A DNA stretch of 64,000 nt, taken from Acanthacorydalis orientalis (Eukaryota; Arthropoda; Insecta; Megaloptera; Corydalidae). Location: positions 17,438,016 to 17,502,015 of the forward strand of contig CM068323.1 in NCBI GenBank assembly GCA_034766995.1, read 5' to 3'. Below are positions 36,011-48,092 of the stretch, piece after piece. The notes beneath the pieces are model-generated. The model saw nothing but the letters and a program-made list of their open reading frames with translations, did not search any database and was not told the origin of the DNA. Numbering within the stretch: position 1 is the first letter of the stretch; each line of letters opens with the position of its first letter. A program made the position numbers and the translations under genes.

Positions 36011-37410
36011 AACTACTTTACTGCTGATGAAATGTCAAAAATTGAAGCTATTCTTTTTTATAACTCTATTTCCAAACTTTATCACTTGTTCACGACTCTA
36101 ATAAATATTATTAAATTGGAAATGATATTATCTTATGAAGTTAAATAAACATAACCTAATATAGACTGTACAGATATGAAAGGAATCAAAATTCCATATG
36201 TATATAATATTATTGTACAATTATTATAGTATTTTTGTAATGTTAGACATTGATTTAATTTGATTTATTTATCTAGAAAATGTTATTAGAATTTATAATC
36301 TTGCTTTTTTTATCGGATTTTCATAAAAAAATATTTCAATATAATATACAGGTATTAGGTAAATAATATTTTTTATTGATACTAAACACACTAATTATTC
36401 TTTTAGATTAATGTTCTTTTAATTTCTTTTATTATTGAATATTATCATTCATTCAATGATTTATTTATCAGAAATTTCTGTTTATAAAATGAATATTGGA
36501 ATATATTTTAATTATCTGATATTACATATCTTTGAGTGTGTATATAAATTGAATATAAGTTCTTCAATAGACCTGTGTTTTCAGTTTTTTTTATAATACA
36601 GGTTCGCCGATTTTAAAGTACTTAATGTACGTTATTCTAAAAAAAATGTATAATAAAACAGAGAAATATATATAGTAAAAATAATCCTACATTTGAAATT
36701 GAATATAATCTAACGTACATTCTATCAAAAACCATGTTTCATTTAATATAACATTGTATGTACACATTTGAATTCGTAACACGATGTAATCTTGTCTTAC
36801 CACGCATACTTTCTCCAAATATATCATTTCAATTACTCTCGGTAGACTCTTGCTGTTTTTCCTCTTCTTCTTTTACTTTTTTTTATTTGAGATCTTCACA
36901 TCAAACTAAATACACGGTTTTTTCCTACAAAATGGTTTACGAAATGTTTCACGTATTAGAGTCTCGATGTTATCGTGCTGAAATCAATTTTCTGATCGAA
37001 CAATTTGACGTGATGTAGAGAGCGGAAATATTAACTTTACTTTTATTTAATACCTACTCACTTGTTACTGAACTTGAATTTCATTCACTAGAAGAGTAGT
37101 TGATTCGATTTGTCTATCAAAATATGTTATTTTGTTAGATCAATAAAGAGACACTTTGTGATTTTTTCCCTATAATATTTTTTGTTTATTTCTATAATGT
37201 TTTTTAAGTACATTTCTTATTATCGTGAATTAAAACTTTGTTTACAAATTGTTATAATTTTCATATCTAATTAATTTAAGATTTCGTTGATCCCTTATAA
37301 TCAGTACTTTTTTGTAAAATGACGCAATAATGTAACAAATACTTAAGAACTTAAATTATGAAATTATAACGGTTTGTTATTATACCGGTAATTCAATTGA
37401 CGTATTGTTT

Positions 37411-37606
37411 TGGAAGTACTGGTCTCTGTAAGTTGTACGAATCTCTATTTGTCATGACATATTTCAGTTCTTGAGCTATTCTCAGGTAGCTTGTAGAAAA
37501 CCAGCTTATAGAGTTATTTATAAGCTACCTTAGAATGACACAAGAGCTGAAAAAAATCGTAGTAGATAAAGAGTTGGTCATTTTCAAGGACAGAGATCAC
37601 TTACGA
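37411..37606. repeat. ~195-bp imperfect foldback enclosing a strong hairpin
   Basis: Outside the central hairpin the flanks still resemble each other in inverted orientation: TCTCTGT at 37423-37429 against ACAGAGA at 37590-37596, with further partial matches in AATCTCTATTT/AACTCTTTAT. The flanking arms match only about half to two thirds. This pattern fits an old foldback transposon, or the lower stem of a primary microRNA transcript or hairpin RNA. Confidence 0.6.
37462..37552 (+). ncRNA. candidate microRNA precursor hairpin
   Basis: Bases 37462-37501 pair with 37552-37513 in strict register with no bulges: 40 positions, 36 paired, 11-base terminal loop (37502-37512). Mismatches fall at 37474/37540, 37476/37538, 37483/37531 and 37498/37516. 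The four non-Watson-Crick pairs (37468/37546, 37477/37537, 37493/37521, 37496/37518) are all G-U if the + strand is transcribed, but would be A-C mismatches from the other strand, which favours a + strand RNA. Size (91 nt), stem length and loop match animal pre-miRNAs. Neither arm matches a microRNA family I know. The alternative is the core of a foldback MITE. A competing inner hairpin, AGCTTATA/TATAAGCT (37503-37526), is possible. Confidence 0.5.
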
Positions 37607-38369
37607 AATATATTATTGTTTATTTTATATAAAAAAAGTCTCCACATGTCCCATGGTTTTTGGTGGATGAAAATTTATCTCATTGATAGCTGTGATAGAT
37701 ATTTATAAGAAACATGTTAGATTTGTTTTTTTTTTTGTATAAGAAGTAATATGTTAATATTTTATTTTCCTTAAAACAAAGAAAGTTAGACTTAAATAAT
37801 AATTGATATTTTGTATTAATGAAGAGTTTATAAAAATACAATACACATATAAAACAGGAAATTTTATATACAGATGAAATTAGTTTTTTGTACGTAATTG
37901 TTCATTGATTTGAAAATAGAATAAAGGAAATGAGAAACTAAAGTAAACAGCGAAATTACATAAACCGTAACCCTCGTAAATTTTTGCACGTTCTGGAAAA
38001 TATATTAAGAAGTTTATTAAGAGAATTCAGTCAATAGAACATATTTATTAGAAGTACATTTGTGAAGTTATATAATGAAACTTGTGTAGGTAGTCATTAA
38101 TCGATTGATTTATTAAAAGCAATGAACAATTCATTTTTTATATCGTTCACATTGCTTAATAATATATAAATCTATGAATTGAAAGTATTATTCACGTTTT
38201 ACTAAATAGTTTCTTTGTAGGTTAATTAATTCATTTATATACGTTGATAACAATAGAAATGATCATCAAAGTACAAAAATGTACGTCGAAACTTTACTTA
38301 CAAAGTATTTGACAGTATATAAAACGGTTTCCGTTAACTAGAATACGTGTATAATTAATCATTACTTAG
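37607..38369. other. AT-rich spacer
   Basis: No gene seen. Confidence 0.65.
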
Positions 38370-38708
38370 TTAGGAAATAATAATAAATCATATCCGTTCG
38401 CTTGCCAATTACAAGACAGTAACCCCTCTAGTGAAATAACAATTATCATTAACGTAAAATAATTATTAAGTTCAAATAAAAAAAGTAACCACGAAAAACT
38501 GTTACATATCCCATTTAATATTATGGCGCGGGTATAAAATTTAAAGTAAGAGCCAAGTAAACAATAACGTTGGAAATGCCAAAACATTTCGTATTTTTTT
38601 CGTAATGCGGTTCAATGTTTTAAGGCAAAAGCAACAACTACGTGGTATTACGAGAACGCGCTAAACCTCGTAGGAGACATTAACCCGAATTTATGTTTTC
38701 TCGTGAAA
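38370..38708. other. moderately GC-richer islet upstream of candidate exon
   Basis: Contains ATGGCGCGGGTATAAAATTT (minus strand: AAATTTTATACCCGCGCC) around 38520-38540. The plus-strand GGTATAAAA there is a possible TATA box, about 175 bases before the plus-strand ATG at 38709. The minus strand has ATG frames of 73 codons (38587-38366) and 69 codons (38857-38648) that overlap the plus-strand exon and compete with it. Only one strand is likely to be used. Confidence 0.3.
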
Positions 38709-38877
38709 ATGTGCATTACGACAGGAAATAGACTTTTCATGACGACATTATATTTGTTTCTATGGGCAACCGCGTCGTACATATTTTCATTTGATTTTAC
38801 TTTAAAAAACTTCACGGAAAAAGTGCTGGCATTAAAATACCGAACAATGTGTTCCATATATACAATGAGTTTGCGGT
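38709..38877 (+). CDS. candidate first coding exon, signal peptide, phase-1 donor
   Basis: Not recognised. ATG at 38709 (GAAAATGT context), then 56 codons plus one base to a donor GT|GTAAGTAT at 38878, a near-consensus site. The start MCITTGNRLFMTTLYLFLWA gives a short polar head and a hydrophobic core (LFMTTLYLFLWATAS). A polar stretch with an NFT sequon (KNFTEKVLALKYRT) follows. A signal-peptide exon ending in phase 1 is a common arrangement in insect genes for secreted or membrane proteins. If unspliced the frame continues to about 38963. Cautions: an overlapping minus-strand ATG frame is also open, an out-of-frame ATG lies 14 bases upstream, and no second exon was found. Confidence 0.3.
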
Positions 38878-39087
38878 GTAAGTATAAAAGGTATGCATTT
38901 CATTTTGTTTGTGGTTCGTTTATGCAACGTAATTCTCTTACTTCTTTTTTCATATTTGTATAGTTTTTTATTGATTTCATACATTTGTTATAATAAAATC
39001 AACATATAAAACGGCTTTAAAGAACAGTTTCTGTTTCATTCCATTTATTTTCCATTCTAAAATTTAATTTTAAAGTTCTTCTACTGT

Positions 39088-39106
39088 ACACATATACATA
39101 CATACA

Positions 39107-39141
<35 letters not shown>
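39088..39141. repeat. (CATA)n(TA)n microsatellite
   Basis: ACATATACATACATACATGCA leading into about 15 TA units. Confidence 0.95.
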
Positions 39142-39144
<3 letters not shown>

Positions 39145-39205
39145 GTCCTGTAAAATATTTAAATAATATTCATAACTTTTTTATCACTATTACTCTCGTA
39201 TAGTT

Positions 39206-39209
<4 letters not shown>

Positions 39210-39250
<41 letters not shown>
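39210..39250. repeat. (TA)n microsatellite
   Basis: About 20 units, only 70 bp from the preceding tract. Confidence 0.96.
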
Positions 39251-39253
<3 letters not shown>

Positions 39254-42199
39254 TTGTAACAATAAAGTATGGATTACGTTATGAATAATTTATATGTATA
39301 ATAAAATAGAAGAGACTACTGCAATTGAAATTGTTTCTAAAACAATACACACGTATAATATTTTAAGTTTGTCTTGAATGTCTGAATCAAAAATGATTGA
39401 ATTGAAGTGTAAGAGATATTAAACATTGTTTCATCAAACATTGTTCTAGATATAATATCACTGTTCATTTGAAATAATCTTTGAGACTTCATTCAAAAAT
39501 TTCTGTAATAAAAAATCTCTTGAGGTTATATGGAGTATCAAAAATTAGTAACAACCCTATTGTTTAAATGTTTTAATATTTGAATAAAGTATAATCAACT
39601 CTAATAAATTAACAGAAATCTTCTTAAGACACTAAATCCGGTTACAGGGATTCCAATACAAAAATGTTCTATTTTTAAAAAAGAAAAGTTTACAGTAAAT
39701 AAAATTATATTTCAATAATTAATAATTTGTTTAGTTGTGTATTAGTAAAAAAATATCTATTTTAACGAGTTAACATATTTAAAAGAGTTAAATAATTTCT
39801 ATTTAAAATTAAGACTTTTTAATAAACGACTGTTTGTATTTTCTTATTCTATAAAAACACAAAATAATTTAGAATTTATTAAAACACATTATCTATACAA
39901 AATATATTTTATTGCATATTTTTTTTTCATTATAGATACTAAAGATTTAAGTTAGAAAACAATCAAGAGACAAGTGTTGCAATTTATCGGCTGTATAATT
40001 TTAAACTATATTGTACAATCAAATTACTCAAATAAGGGTTTAGGGTCTATTGAGATGTTGTAAAAGTTATATTGGGTCTTGAATGTTTTAATTCGAAATA
40101 CATGTCTCTACATTAAAATATTTAAGATGGGTACTCGACACAATATATTTTGAATGCTTCGACACATATTTCTATTGATTACTTTCAAGAATAATTTGAA
40201 ATGTGTAAAAATATTAATTAAAAATATTAATTCATAAATAACATAAAAAATATAATTTGTTCTTTGAAATTAAATTTATTTTTATTGACCATTTTTATTA
40301 ATTAGACTTTCTTCGAGAAATATAATTATATTTAATGTATATTCATAATTATTCATGATTTTTCTTTTTAATTAATTAATAGAAATAATTCAAATATCTA
40401 ATTAAAACATGGATATCTGTTTGTAAATAAATTAATATAATTTTTAAAAATTTCTTAAAAGTAAATATATTTTTTTATTATTTGAGAAAAATAATTATTC
40501 TCGGCCTTAGTAGATCACTTTCTTTTTAAAAATAATTAGCAAATAAAAGCATTCCTCCTTGTTAGACTATATATAAAGAATAATGAAATATAAATCAAAA
40601 ATATATGCGAGTAAAGAAACAGAACAAATAAAATCTCTGTATGAGTTACCTATCAAATTTCCAATATCAACAGTATGAAGCTTATAATAATTCTTAGAGG
40701 TCTTGTGTATGAAGTATTAAAATAATATTTTATCAAAGTTTTCATTCAAACTTGTTTTCAATATACTTTTTTCATTCTGTATTATCAACAGTTCTTATTT
40801 TTAAATAACTTATTTATTCCAGACCTTTGAATATTTATTTCTTATAAAATAAACATTGAAAGAAACATTTTTAATAATATATTTTATTCGTATTGAAATT
40901 TAGTTATATTTTTATGAAAACATAATTCCTGAAATATTTGTACATTATATCGATAAAAAAGCTCAAAATAAAATAAAAAATATTTTACAAGTGTTTTTAA
41001 ATTAATAAATTGTTAAATAGTTAATAAATTAAATTTTCATTGAAATAGATATCTAAATTATACTGCTGGTAATTTATACATAGTGTAAAAAATCAATAAT
41101 TGTACTATACTTCTTCCTAAAAAGGCGTATCACTGATTTTAAAGAGATCTCTATGGAAGATATGCCTTAATAGATTCAAAAGAAGTGAGTGTAGTCCGAC
41201 AAAACGCTCGTTTAAGATAAATGTACTCTAGAGACACAATTATAATAGAATGAGATTCGAAATAAAAAGCTTACTCTACTTGATATATGAATAATAAAAA
41301 AATCTAATAGATATTTTTATTATACTTTTCAAACATAAGTTTCTCTCTCTTTTCTTAAATCTTTCATATTAAAAAAATAGAAAAATGTATGCGAGTTTAA
41401 TTGAAAAATAATATTAATTTGAATTTGTTTATATTATTTTCATATAAAAATCTTTTACGAATGACAACTAAATGTTTTATTAAAATATACATTTAAGTAT
41501 TTTTAACAAATTAAACATTTTAAATGAGTGTATAAAAAAAGAAAACATGTATAAAATGAACAAAAAATCTGAAAACATCCAAGAAACTTAAAATAATTTC
41601 CTGAACACTGATCTTTTCTTAATTGCTCTCAAGAGAGAGTCCTAATTAATTATGCATACAAAACCTTAACCTTTATACAAAGATTATTTTTCAACTAATT
41701 CACACAGCAGATAAAGTAAATAAAAACAAGCTTAGTTGCATTAAGAGGGTTAGAAAACAATTAACAAAAATTAGAATCTGTTTAGCAAACGTTTGATCTT
41801 ATCTAAAGGTTGAAGTAATTTAAATGGAAACCAAGAGGTTATATAGAAAACGGAGGTGATGATAATTGAGGAAATACTATGTGCGTCTTATACCCTAGAG
41901 ATTTGACGAAACGACCGGAAAAGAGACACTTTGAAAGAATAAAATTTTGAAGAAAATAAATAAAATTAGTGAAATGTTGTAAAATATTTAGTTGAGTTAA
42001 ACGGAATATTATTTTAAATATTTTTATATTCTAGTAAATGAAATTTGAAATTGTTTCATATTTAAATTCTAACTTGAAATAAGTAACATTTCAGAGAGCT
42101 TTTTTTGTGAAACGGCTAATTTTCAATAAGATATAAAATGAAAAGTGCATGTTTCCTTATGAATGAAAATAGAAAGTGATTTCTGTCAAATATACATAT

Positions 42200-42400
42200 T
42201 AGATAATAGTATGTAGGGCAAAGGTGTAATCACGATGACTCTAGTTTACGGTGTGATTGGCTGCCAAGTATCATTGAAATTTCGATCTTGATATGTGGAG
42301 AGATATTGGGCTACGTTTGTCAATAGCTTTGTGTGGTTAGTAGTTTCTATTACAGCCTTGAGCACCAGCCGAACATATTGTTCCATATTCAAACTTTAAA
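42200..42400. other. small GC-richer islet
   Basis: GGTGTAATCACGATGAC...GGTGTGATTGGCTGCC contains the inverted pair AATCAC/GTGATT. No frame. Candidate regulatory element. Confidence 0.25.
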
Positions 42401-43789
42401 AACATTACTGAATGTTAAACGTACTATGAATATTAATTATGGTTGAGTTATGAACGTATGATAAACTTTGATTGCAATACATACTTTATCTCAAAATCAC
42501 CAAGAATTAATTACGAGTGGTATGTGGAGAATTTACTTATCAATAATCGAGGTATTCCAAACTTCTTAATAATTATATACGACTAATTTCCTTAAAATAA
42601 ATCGAGTTCGTTGAATTTTGTTGCGACTCTTATTAGTGGTAAGAACGACAGAAATTTATGGTTCATTATTAGTTGGTAATGACTTGGAAAATGTTCATGC
42701 AACTTTATTTGGTTTTCAACTAGGGCGTATTCATATGAACACTCGAATATAATATTGAATTGAATTTAATACTAAAATTATTCTTGTTTGTACAGAGTTT
42801 GTGAGTAGAAATTATTAAAGTTTTCTCTTATTTTATATAATTAGATTTTTTTCTTAAGTACTATACTCTTTATTAGTATATAATATATTCAAAATATTTC
42901 TAATATTCAAAAAATATATTCAAATTTAATATATTCAATATTCAAGAAATATCAAGGAAGATATTTTTATATAAAAAGACAGACATTTTAATAAATATTA
43001 AAATAATTAATAGAGATGCAGAAAAATATTTTTTTGATTTATTAAATGTGTGTATTTAAGTTGATTTTTTTATTTTATACCTTTATTATTTTAATAATTA
43101 GTTTTCAAAAATATAATTAAATTCAATAACTTGTAAATAAAGAATTTTATAAAATAAATTTGTACATTAAAAATAATTCATCTTGAAAATAAAAGGAAAA
43201 TAAAACATGGCATTTTAAACCATTAACTTGACGCATGTTTAATTCATACAATAATATTGAGCATATGCTGAAAGACAATAGTTTTTTACGAACTGTTGGA
43301 TATATGCTGTATTTTCTTTTATAAATCGCATGCTAAAACATCAAAACAATCTTCTATCATACATTTACTGAAATTTTACTTTTGTGTGTGGGAACTCTAT
43401 AGAAAATATATAAAATTATTGAAGTATGTAACAGCCTGAGTACATAAACTACTTACAATAATTTAACTTTCATATATTTTTTTATTTGTTAGGATAATTG
43501 TACATTTATAATATTATATTTTCATAGAGAATACAATACAATTGTCAATAAAATAATTTTTATTTTTTCTCGTATTATATCGTGTATTATTGTAATAAAA
43601 ATTAATTATAATTAAATCTATGTGTATATATATATATATATATTCTTATATGTGTGAATTAATTGTTCTTTCTTTGATAAAAATGCCAATTTTTGGAATA
43701 ATATAAATAATAAATCATCAAACACGTAACATTATCCATTGTTATATTAAACAATCGATAATAAGTCATTTATTTATCATATATGCGGT
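42401..43789. other. AT-rich spacer
   Basis: Nothing supported. Around 42890-42960 the motif ATATTCAA recurs in a degenerate cluster. Confidence 0.65.
43621..43643. repeat. (TA)n microsatellite
   Basis: About 10 units. Confidence 0.93.
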
Positions 43790-44110
43790 AATTTGAGGCC
43801 GAAGCGAAGTGGCTAGCAAAGCACTGCTTTCATGATTCATGCAAAGTTACACGAGCGTCGAGTAGTCGACCATCTAGAGAAGAGGCGAGCCCAATTAGAT
43901 ATGTATTTGCGGATTTCTGTACTTGAGGGAAATCGAGACCTACTGGCCCCAAACGTCCGGCGCCTGGTCGGATAAGAGCTCTCTAAAACCGCGGAACTAA
44001 ATTTCCATTCATAGGGCCCCTCTCATACTCTCACTTACTCGTACACACTCGACAACGACCAGTAGAGAAAGGCGGTGGGGCGGAACACCATGAACGTAAC
44101 TCTGAGGAGA
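43790..44110. promoter_or_regulatory. GC-rich islet, candidate regulatory element/promoter
   Basis: A sharply bounded 320-bp block (GGCCGAAGCGAAGTGGC, CCGGCGCCTGGTCGG, GGCGGTGGGGCGG) between AT-rich flanks. Both strands have frequent stops, so most of it is non-coding. On the minus strand a short ATG frame ends at a very good splice donor (next entry). The abrupt edges resemble a conserved enhancer or core promoter. Confidence 0.4.
44039..44091 (-). CDS. possible mini first exon ending at a strong donor
   Basis: The minus strand has ATG at 44091-44089 and 17 codons plus two bases (MVFRPTAFLYWSLSSVY) up to CGA|GTAAGTGAG at 44038. GTAAGTG is close to the consensus donor, but the last exon base is A. 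If unspliced the frame ends at once (GAG TAA). The peptide is mildly hydrophobic. The reading is open only because the piece is short, so support is weak. Confidence 0.15.
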
Positions 44111-44311
44111 TGAGATTTTTTTTAATATAAAAGTTTATTTGTTAAATATGAAAGTTGTGTATGGTGTGCAGATACTTTTATGAATATTTCATGACGCGAA
44201 ATCATTTGATGTTTTGTTATTAGTAATATTCCGTTCTCTCTCTTACTGAAAATGGGTCTTATTATGAAAATAATTATTATGTCTTTACTTACAACGAGTA
44301 TATTTTATTCA

Positions 44312-44346
<35 letters not shown>

Positions 44347-45099
44347 TATATATACAAAAATACTACCATTGTTCAGTTAGTTGCAGACATTTATTACTGC
44401 AATAAAATCTTTTCACTTAAGCAATGAATATTTTATTGCATTTAATTAATGCATTTTTAAAAAGAATAATTAAATACATGAAGGAACATAAAATTTTAAT
44501 GGTACACTTTGTAGGAAATGGAATAAATACATTTTTAATTCATTTTAATGAAGTTATTATACTCTTTTAATTTTATTATAGATTTAACAAAAAAATTACA
44601 CTGGTTTAGTATTACTGAACTAATAATAATCAACTCATAATTGTAAAAATTAAATATTTAGTTATTTTATCCACAATATAGAAATTAAAAACACATTTTC
44701 ATTATTCTTCACTTTTAATATTTCATTAAAATTAATCAATATTATATTAAAGATGTGTTAACAGTAATTAGAAATTGAATTATTTTATTTTTATTTTCAA
44801 AATAAATGATTAATGAAGATATTTTTAAGTATTATTATTAATGATGGAAAGATAGATATGATAGAATAGTAGAAAGGTCTATACTCGATTAAAATTTATT
44901 GAAGTAACACCTGTTAGTTTAATAAAATGTTTGCTTTTCAATTCGAATTATTTTTCGTGTTAATGCGTGTAATTCATAATAATTAATGGTTTGAAATCAG
45001 GAACTATTTCTGAAAAATATTTTCCCTTTACTAATTTTCCTTGCATACGTGTATGAAGTCATATACTCCACTATGATTCAGTAAAATGTATTAAATTCG
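44111..45099. other. AT-rich spacer
   Basis: No gene. One TA tract. Confidence 0.65.
44316..44355. repeat. (TA)n microsatellite
   Basis: About 13 TA units, one AAATA interruption, then TATATATA. Confidence 0.95.
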
Positions 45100-45244
45100 T
45101 GCACCACTTAGCCAGGGGTTCGAAGACTTATACCTGGATGGTGCTATTATGCTCGCACCGGTGCTTTGCTTTCTTCCTCACCATTCATATCATACAAAAT
45201 AAATGATCGTTTTTTTCCCTTCAAGTTCCCTATACGTGTGTATG

Positions 45245-45307
<63 letters not shown>

Positions 45308-45430
45308 CAAAATGCTTTTGGAACGAGGTTACCTTTAACATATATGCGGTGACTTTTATGGTATATAACCTCAAGTATCATATCATATTGTCGTATTTTA
45401 CCTCGTTGGAAATCCTGATTTTCCATTCCC
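45100..45430. other. GC-richer islet split by a long TA tract
   Basis: CACTTAGCCAGGGGTTCGAAG and CTCGCACCGGTGCTTTGC lie left of the tract, GGAACGAGGTTACC to the right. Three overlapping frames on both strands run through the TA repeat and are artefacts. GGTTCGAAG resembles a tRNA T-loop, but no cloverleaf can be drawn. Confidence 0.3.
45235..45305. repeat. (TG)n(TA)n microsatellite
   Basis: GTGTGTATGTGTGTACA followed by about 27 TA units. Confidence 0.96.
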
Positions 45431-46083
45431 TGTTATGAATTCGTGCGTCTTATATAGTTGCTAGTATTCAAAAAAACTCACTTGTTATATTTTGTTATGA
45501 ATTAGTAAATATATGTATATACAGTAAATATAGCTTTTTCGAATTTGTCAAAGGACATACGATACCAATTAGTTGTATTTTATATTGTTAAAAGAGGCGA
45601 TGTTTCCAGATTATTGAAAGATTTATACATTTATGTTTAGTTAATATGAGAAGTAGTCTGTTTAAGTTCGAAATTTTAATGATGTCTACTTAAATTTCGG
45701 ATTTATGTATATTATTAATTTATTATTCGATGAACGAAAAAGTATATAATCAGTTCGTACATCAAGTATGATTTAATAAGCTGTAATCTTGTGATTTTAC
45801 AATATGGTAATCTAACTGAAAGATTTTATGAGTTTGGATTAAATCTTGAAGTATAGTACTGTAAAATAATTCAAGTGTATATTATATTACATTGTGATCA
45901 TGTATTATATTGGAAAATAACTGTTTGAAAGCTAAATACGAAAACATTTCCGGTACAATTATAATAAATATTTATTTAAATAACAATGATGAATAGAAAA
46001 TTTACATAAAATATTTATATTATTTCATCACAATCATAATATGAAATAACTGATTAAATTTAAAAAATATATTGAATATATAC

Positions 46084-46084
<1 letters not shown>

Positions 46085-46117
<33 letters not shown>
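46085..46117. repeat. (TA)n microsatellite
   Basis: About 15 units. Confidence 0.95.
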
Positions 46118-46119
<2 letters not shown>

Positions 46120-47598
46120 CAATTGTAATTAATAATTATATAAAGTCCTAAAACATAAAATATTCTAAACCAATAAATGTTTAAATGCTGGTATTCGATT
46201 TAAATATGTCTGCATTATTGGATTACTTACAGAACCGCATGAAATTATTTGTGTGTTTATTTAAATTTGTTAGTAAAATGTAATCAAACCGATTATAAAT
46301 AATTAAAGTTTTCAATTACAATAATTTTAAAATTAAATTTTCAGTGTTTTTATTGTAGTTGTTGTATACTATTCTAGTGTATTGTTTATAATTTATGTAC
46401 TATTTTGGTGCCAGTGCATTTATCAACAATTATAAATTATTACAACTGTTCGAATTATACAGATCAATACTGATTACATTCATACTTAATTTATAAATTA
46501 CAAATCACTTCGATCTATTGGCGTTATTAAATTAATAATTTATTAGTATTGTAATGAATAATGGCACTGATTGAAATGTAACAGGACGAATTATAATAAA
46601 TTTATTAAAGACATTCAATATTAGACATAAATGCCAACTCATGAACATTTGTATCCATTCGTTTAATTTTTTATAAATTAACCTCTGAAGAAATATTCAT
46701 TCGAAATAACTTTCCTTCATTGTAAACATTTTTTCCATCTTATCGGCATTTTTTTAATTCTATTTGTATAAAAAGTCTCTAAGTTTTGATGTAAAAGTTT
46801 TGAAAAATATTCTTTCTGCATTATATTTATTATTTAATTTTTTTCCCGATAAATAATTCTGAAAGCTTAGAAATACCTACAAAATTATTCATAGTATCAT
46901 CATCAAATTCAGCAGAAACAAGGCTTGATTCTCTACACTACTTTGTCCAACTCCAAATCTTTGAAACTATTTCTAGACAGTCTTTATATTAATACCATTC
47001 ACACTATTTATTTTTCTGCTTCGGGAGTTTCGTTTTAAGTACTTAAAAACAAAAAGGATAAAACGAGTCGTTTAAACAGATTATCGATATTCATATTCTT
47101 AGGGTTTATATTTTATTTCTACCTTTAAGTTTGATAAACTGGCCATTCAAGTGTGCATTTCAGAACAGAATAAAACATGTATGACACCGCATTATTCTAC
47201 AAAATGAATGACATACTAGCGAATACGCACGTATTTATAGACTGACCTAATACTTCATACAATACTTGTAATATATATTTAATACTCAGAGTACATATAG
47301 ATATGATTTTTATATGCTTTTAACCTTACAACCTCTATGAAAATGAAATGTTTTCTTAAAAAACTATATAATTTTTTTAATGTTAAGATTTAATTTTATA
47401 TCAATAAGTAAAAAGGTCACATAACACCTAATAAATAATTTATGTACTTTACTCTGACTTATATGGCTTGAGGATCAGTTTCCGAGATTTTTAATCTTTT
47501 ATGTTTCTTAAATTTTTAATGTATTTATCAGAAATGACGTATAGAATTTCTATACATTTTCACAGTATATTTTTATTCAAATATAAATTTTTTAATTT

Positions 47599-47640
47599 AT
47601 GTATATATATATATATTCGTATGTGTGTGTGTGTAGGTAT
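47599..47640. repeat. (TA)n/(TG)n microsatellite
   Basis: TATATATATATATATTCGTA then GTGTGTGTGTGTAGGTATG. Confidence 0.93.
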
Positions 47641-47779
47641 GTTAGAATACACATACATGTAACAGTAATGTCTCATTTTATTTTAGTATTAAAAATATAT
47701 CAACGTTTCAAGTTCAATAAAAGTGGAACTATAAATTGGAATATATATACCTTTACAGAGTGTAAATTATACAGATATA

Positions 47780-47780
<1 letters not shown>

Positions 47781-47828
<48 letters not shown>

Positions 47829-47834
47829 CATATA
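47781..47834. repeat. (TA)n microsatellite
   Basis: About 21 units then AATATACATATAT. Confidence 0.95.
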
Positions 47835-47849
47835 TTACATGTTTTCAAA

Positions 47850-48092
47850 GTTTTTTAGCTTAACCCGCGAGTTCACTGACTATTTTCAACGAATCAATAT
47901 TTTTATGTGAAATTGTCGTGTGCTGTCGTTATTAGTTTTGAAAGTGCAGAACAACTCGTGTAAGACTTTGTAAGTTTTCGGTGTGAATACACGAGGGAAT
48001 CGGCGCCTTGCCCAGTTTCCGGAGCTGCATTTGCTAACTCGTCCCACCTCCGGCATGTAGCACTTTTTTACGTGACTACTATATGGCCTCAA
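47850..48092. other. GC-richer islet
   Basis: TTAACCCGCGAGTTC and GGCGCCTTGCCCAGTTTCCGGAGC, with an inverted pair CCGGAG/CTCCGG (about 48018 and 48050). The minus strand is open for 68 codons, but the frame begins at a non-ATG-supported start and has no coding hallmark. Candidate regulatory element or leader exon. Confidence 0.28.

Larger units (their letters stand above)
34861..37410. other. AT-rich spacer
   Basis: Two compound microsatellites. Open stretches at 35510-35740 (minus) and 36758-37018 (plus) have no supporting splice or promoter signals. Confidence 0.6.
38964..42199. other. AT-rich spacer
   Basis: No supported gene. Two TA tracts at the start; none from about 39.3 to 43.6 kb. 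Confidence 0.65.
45431..47849. other. AT-rich spacer
   Basis: No supported gene. Confidence 0.65.

Noticed and set aside
36758..37018. 86-codon plus-strand frame
   Set aside because: Starts at a weak ATG in AT-rich sequence and is Phe/Ser rich from TTT/TCT runs. No promoter or splice signal.
38648..38857. 69-codon minus-strand ATG frame (MEHIVRYFNASTF and following)
   Set aside because: It looks reasonable but overlaps the plus-strand candidate exon that has a signal-like start and strong donor. It was not listed as a gene but remains the main competitor.
45113..45190. Possible tRNA because of GGTTCGAAG
   Set aside because: No acceptor, D or anticodon stem can be drawn around it.
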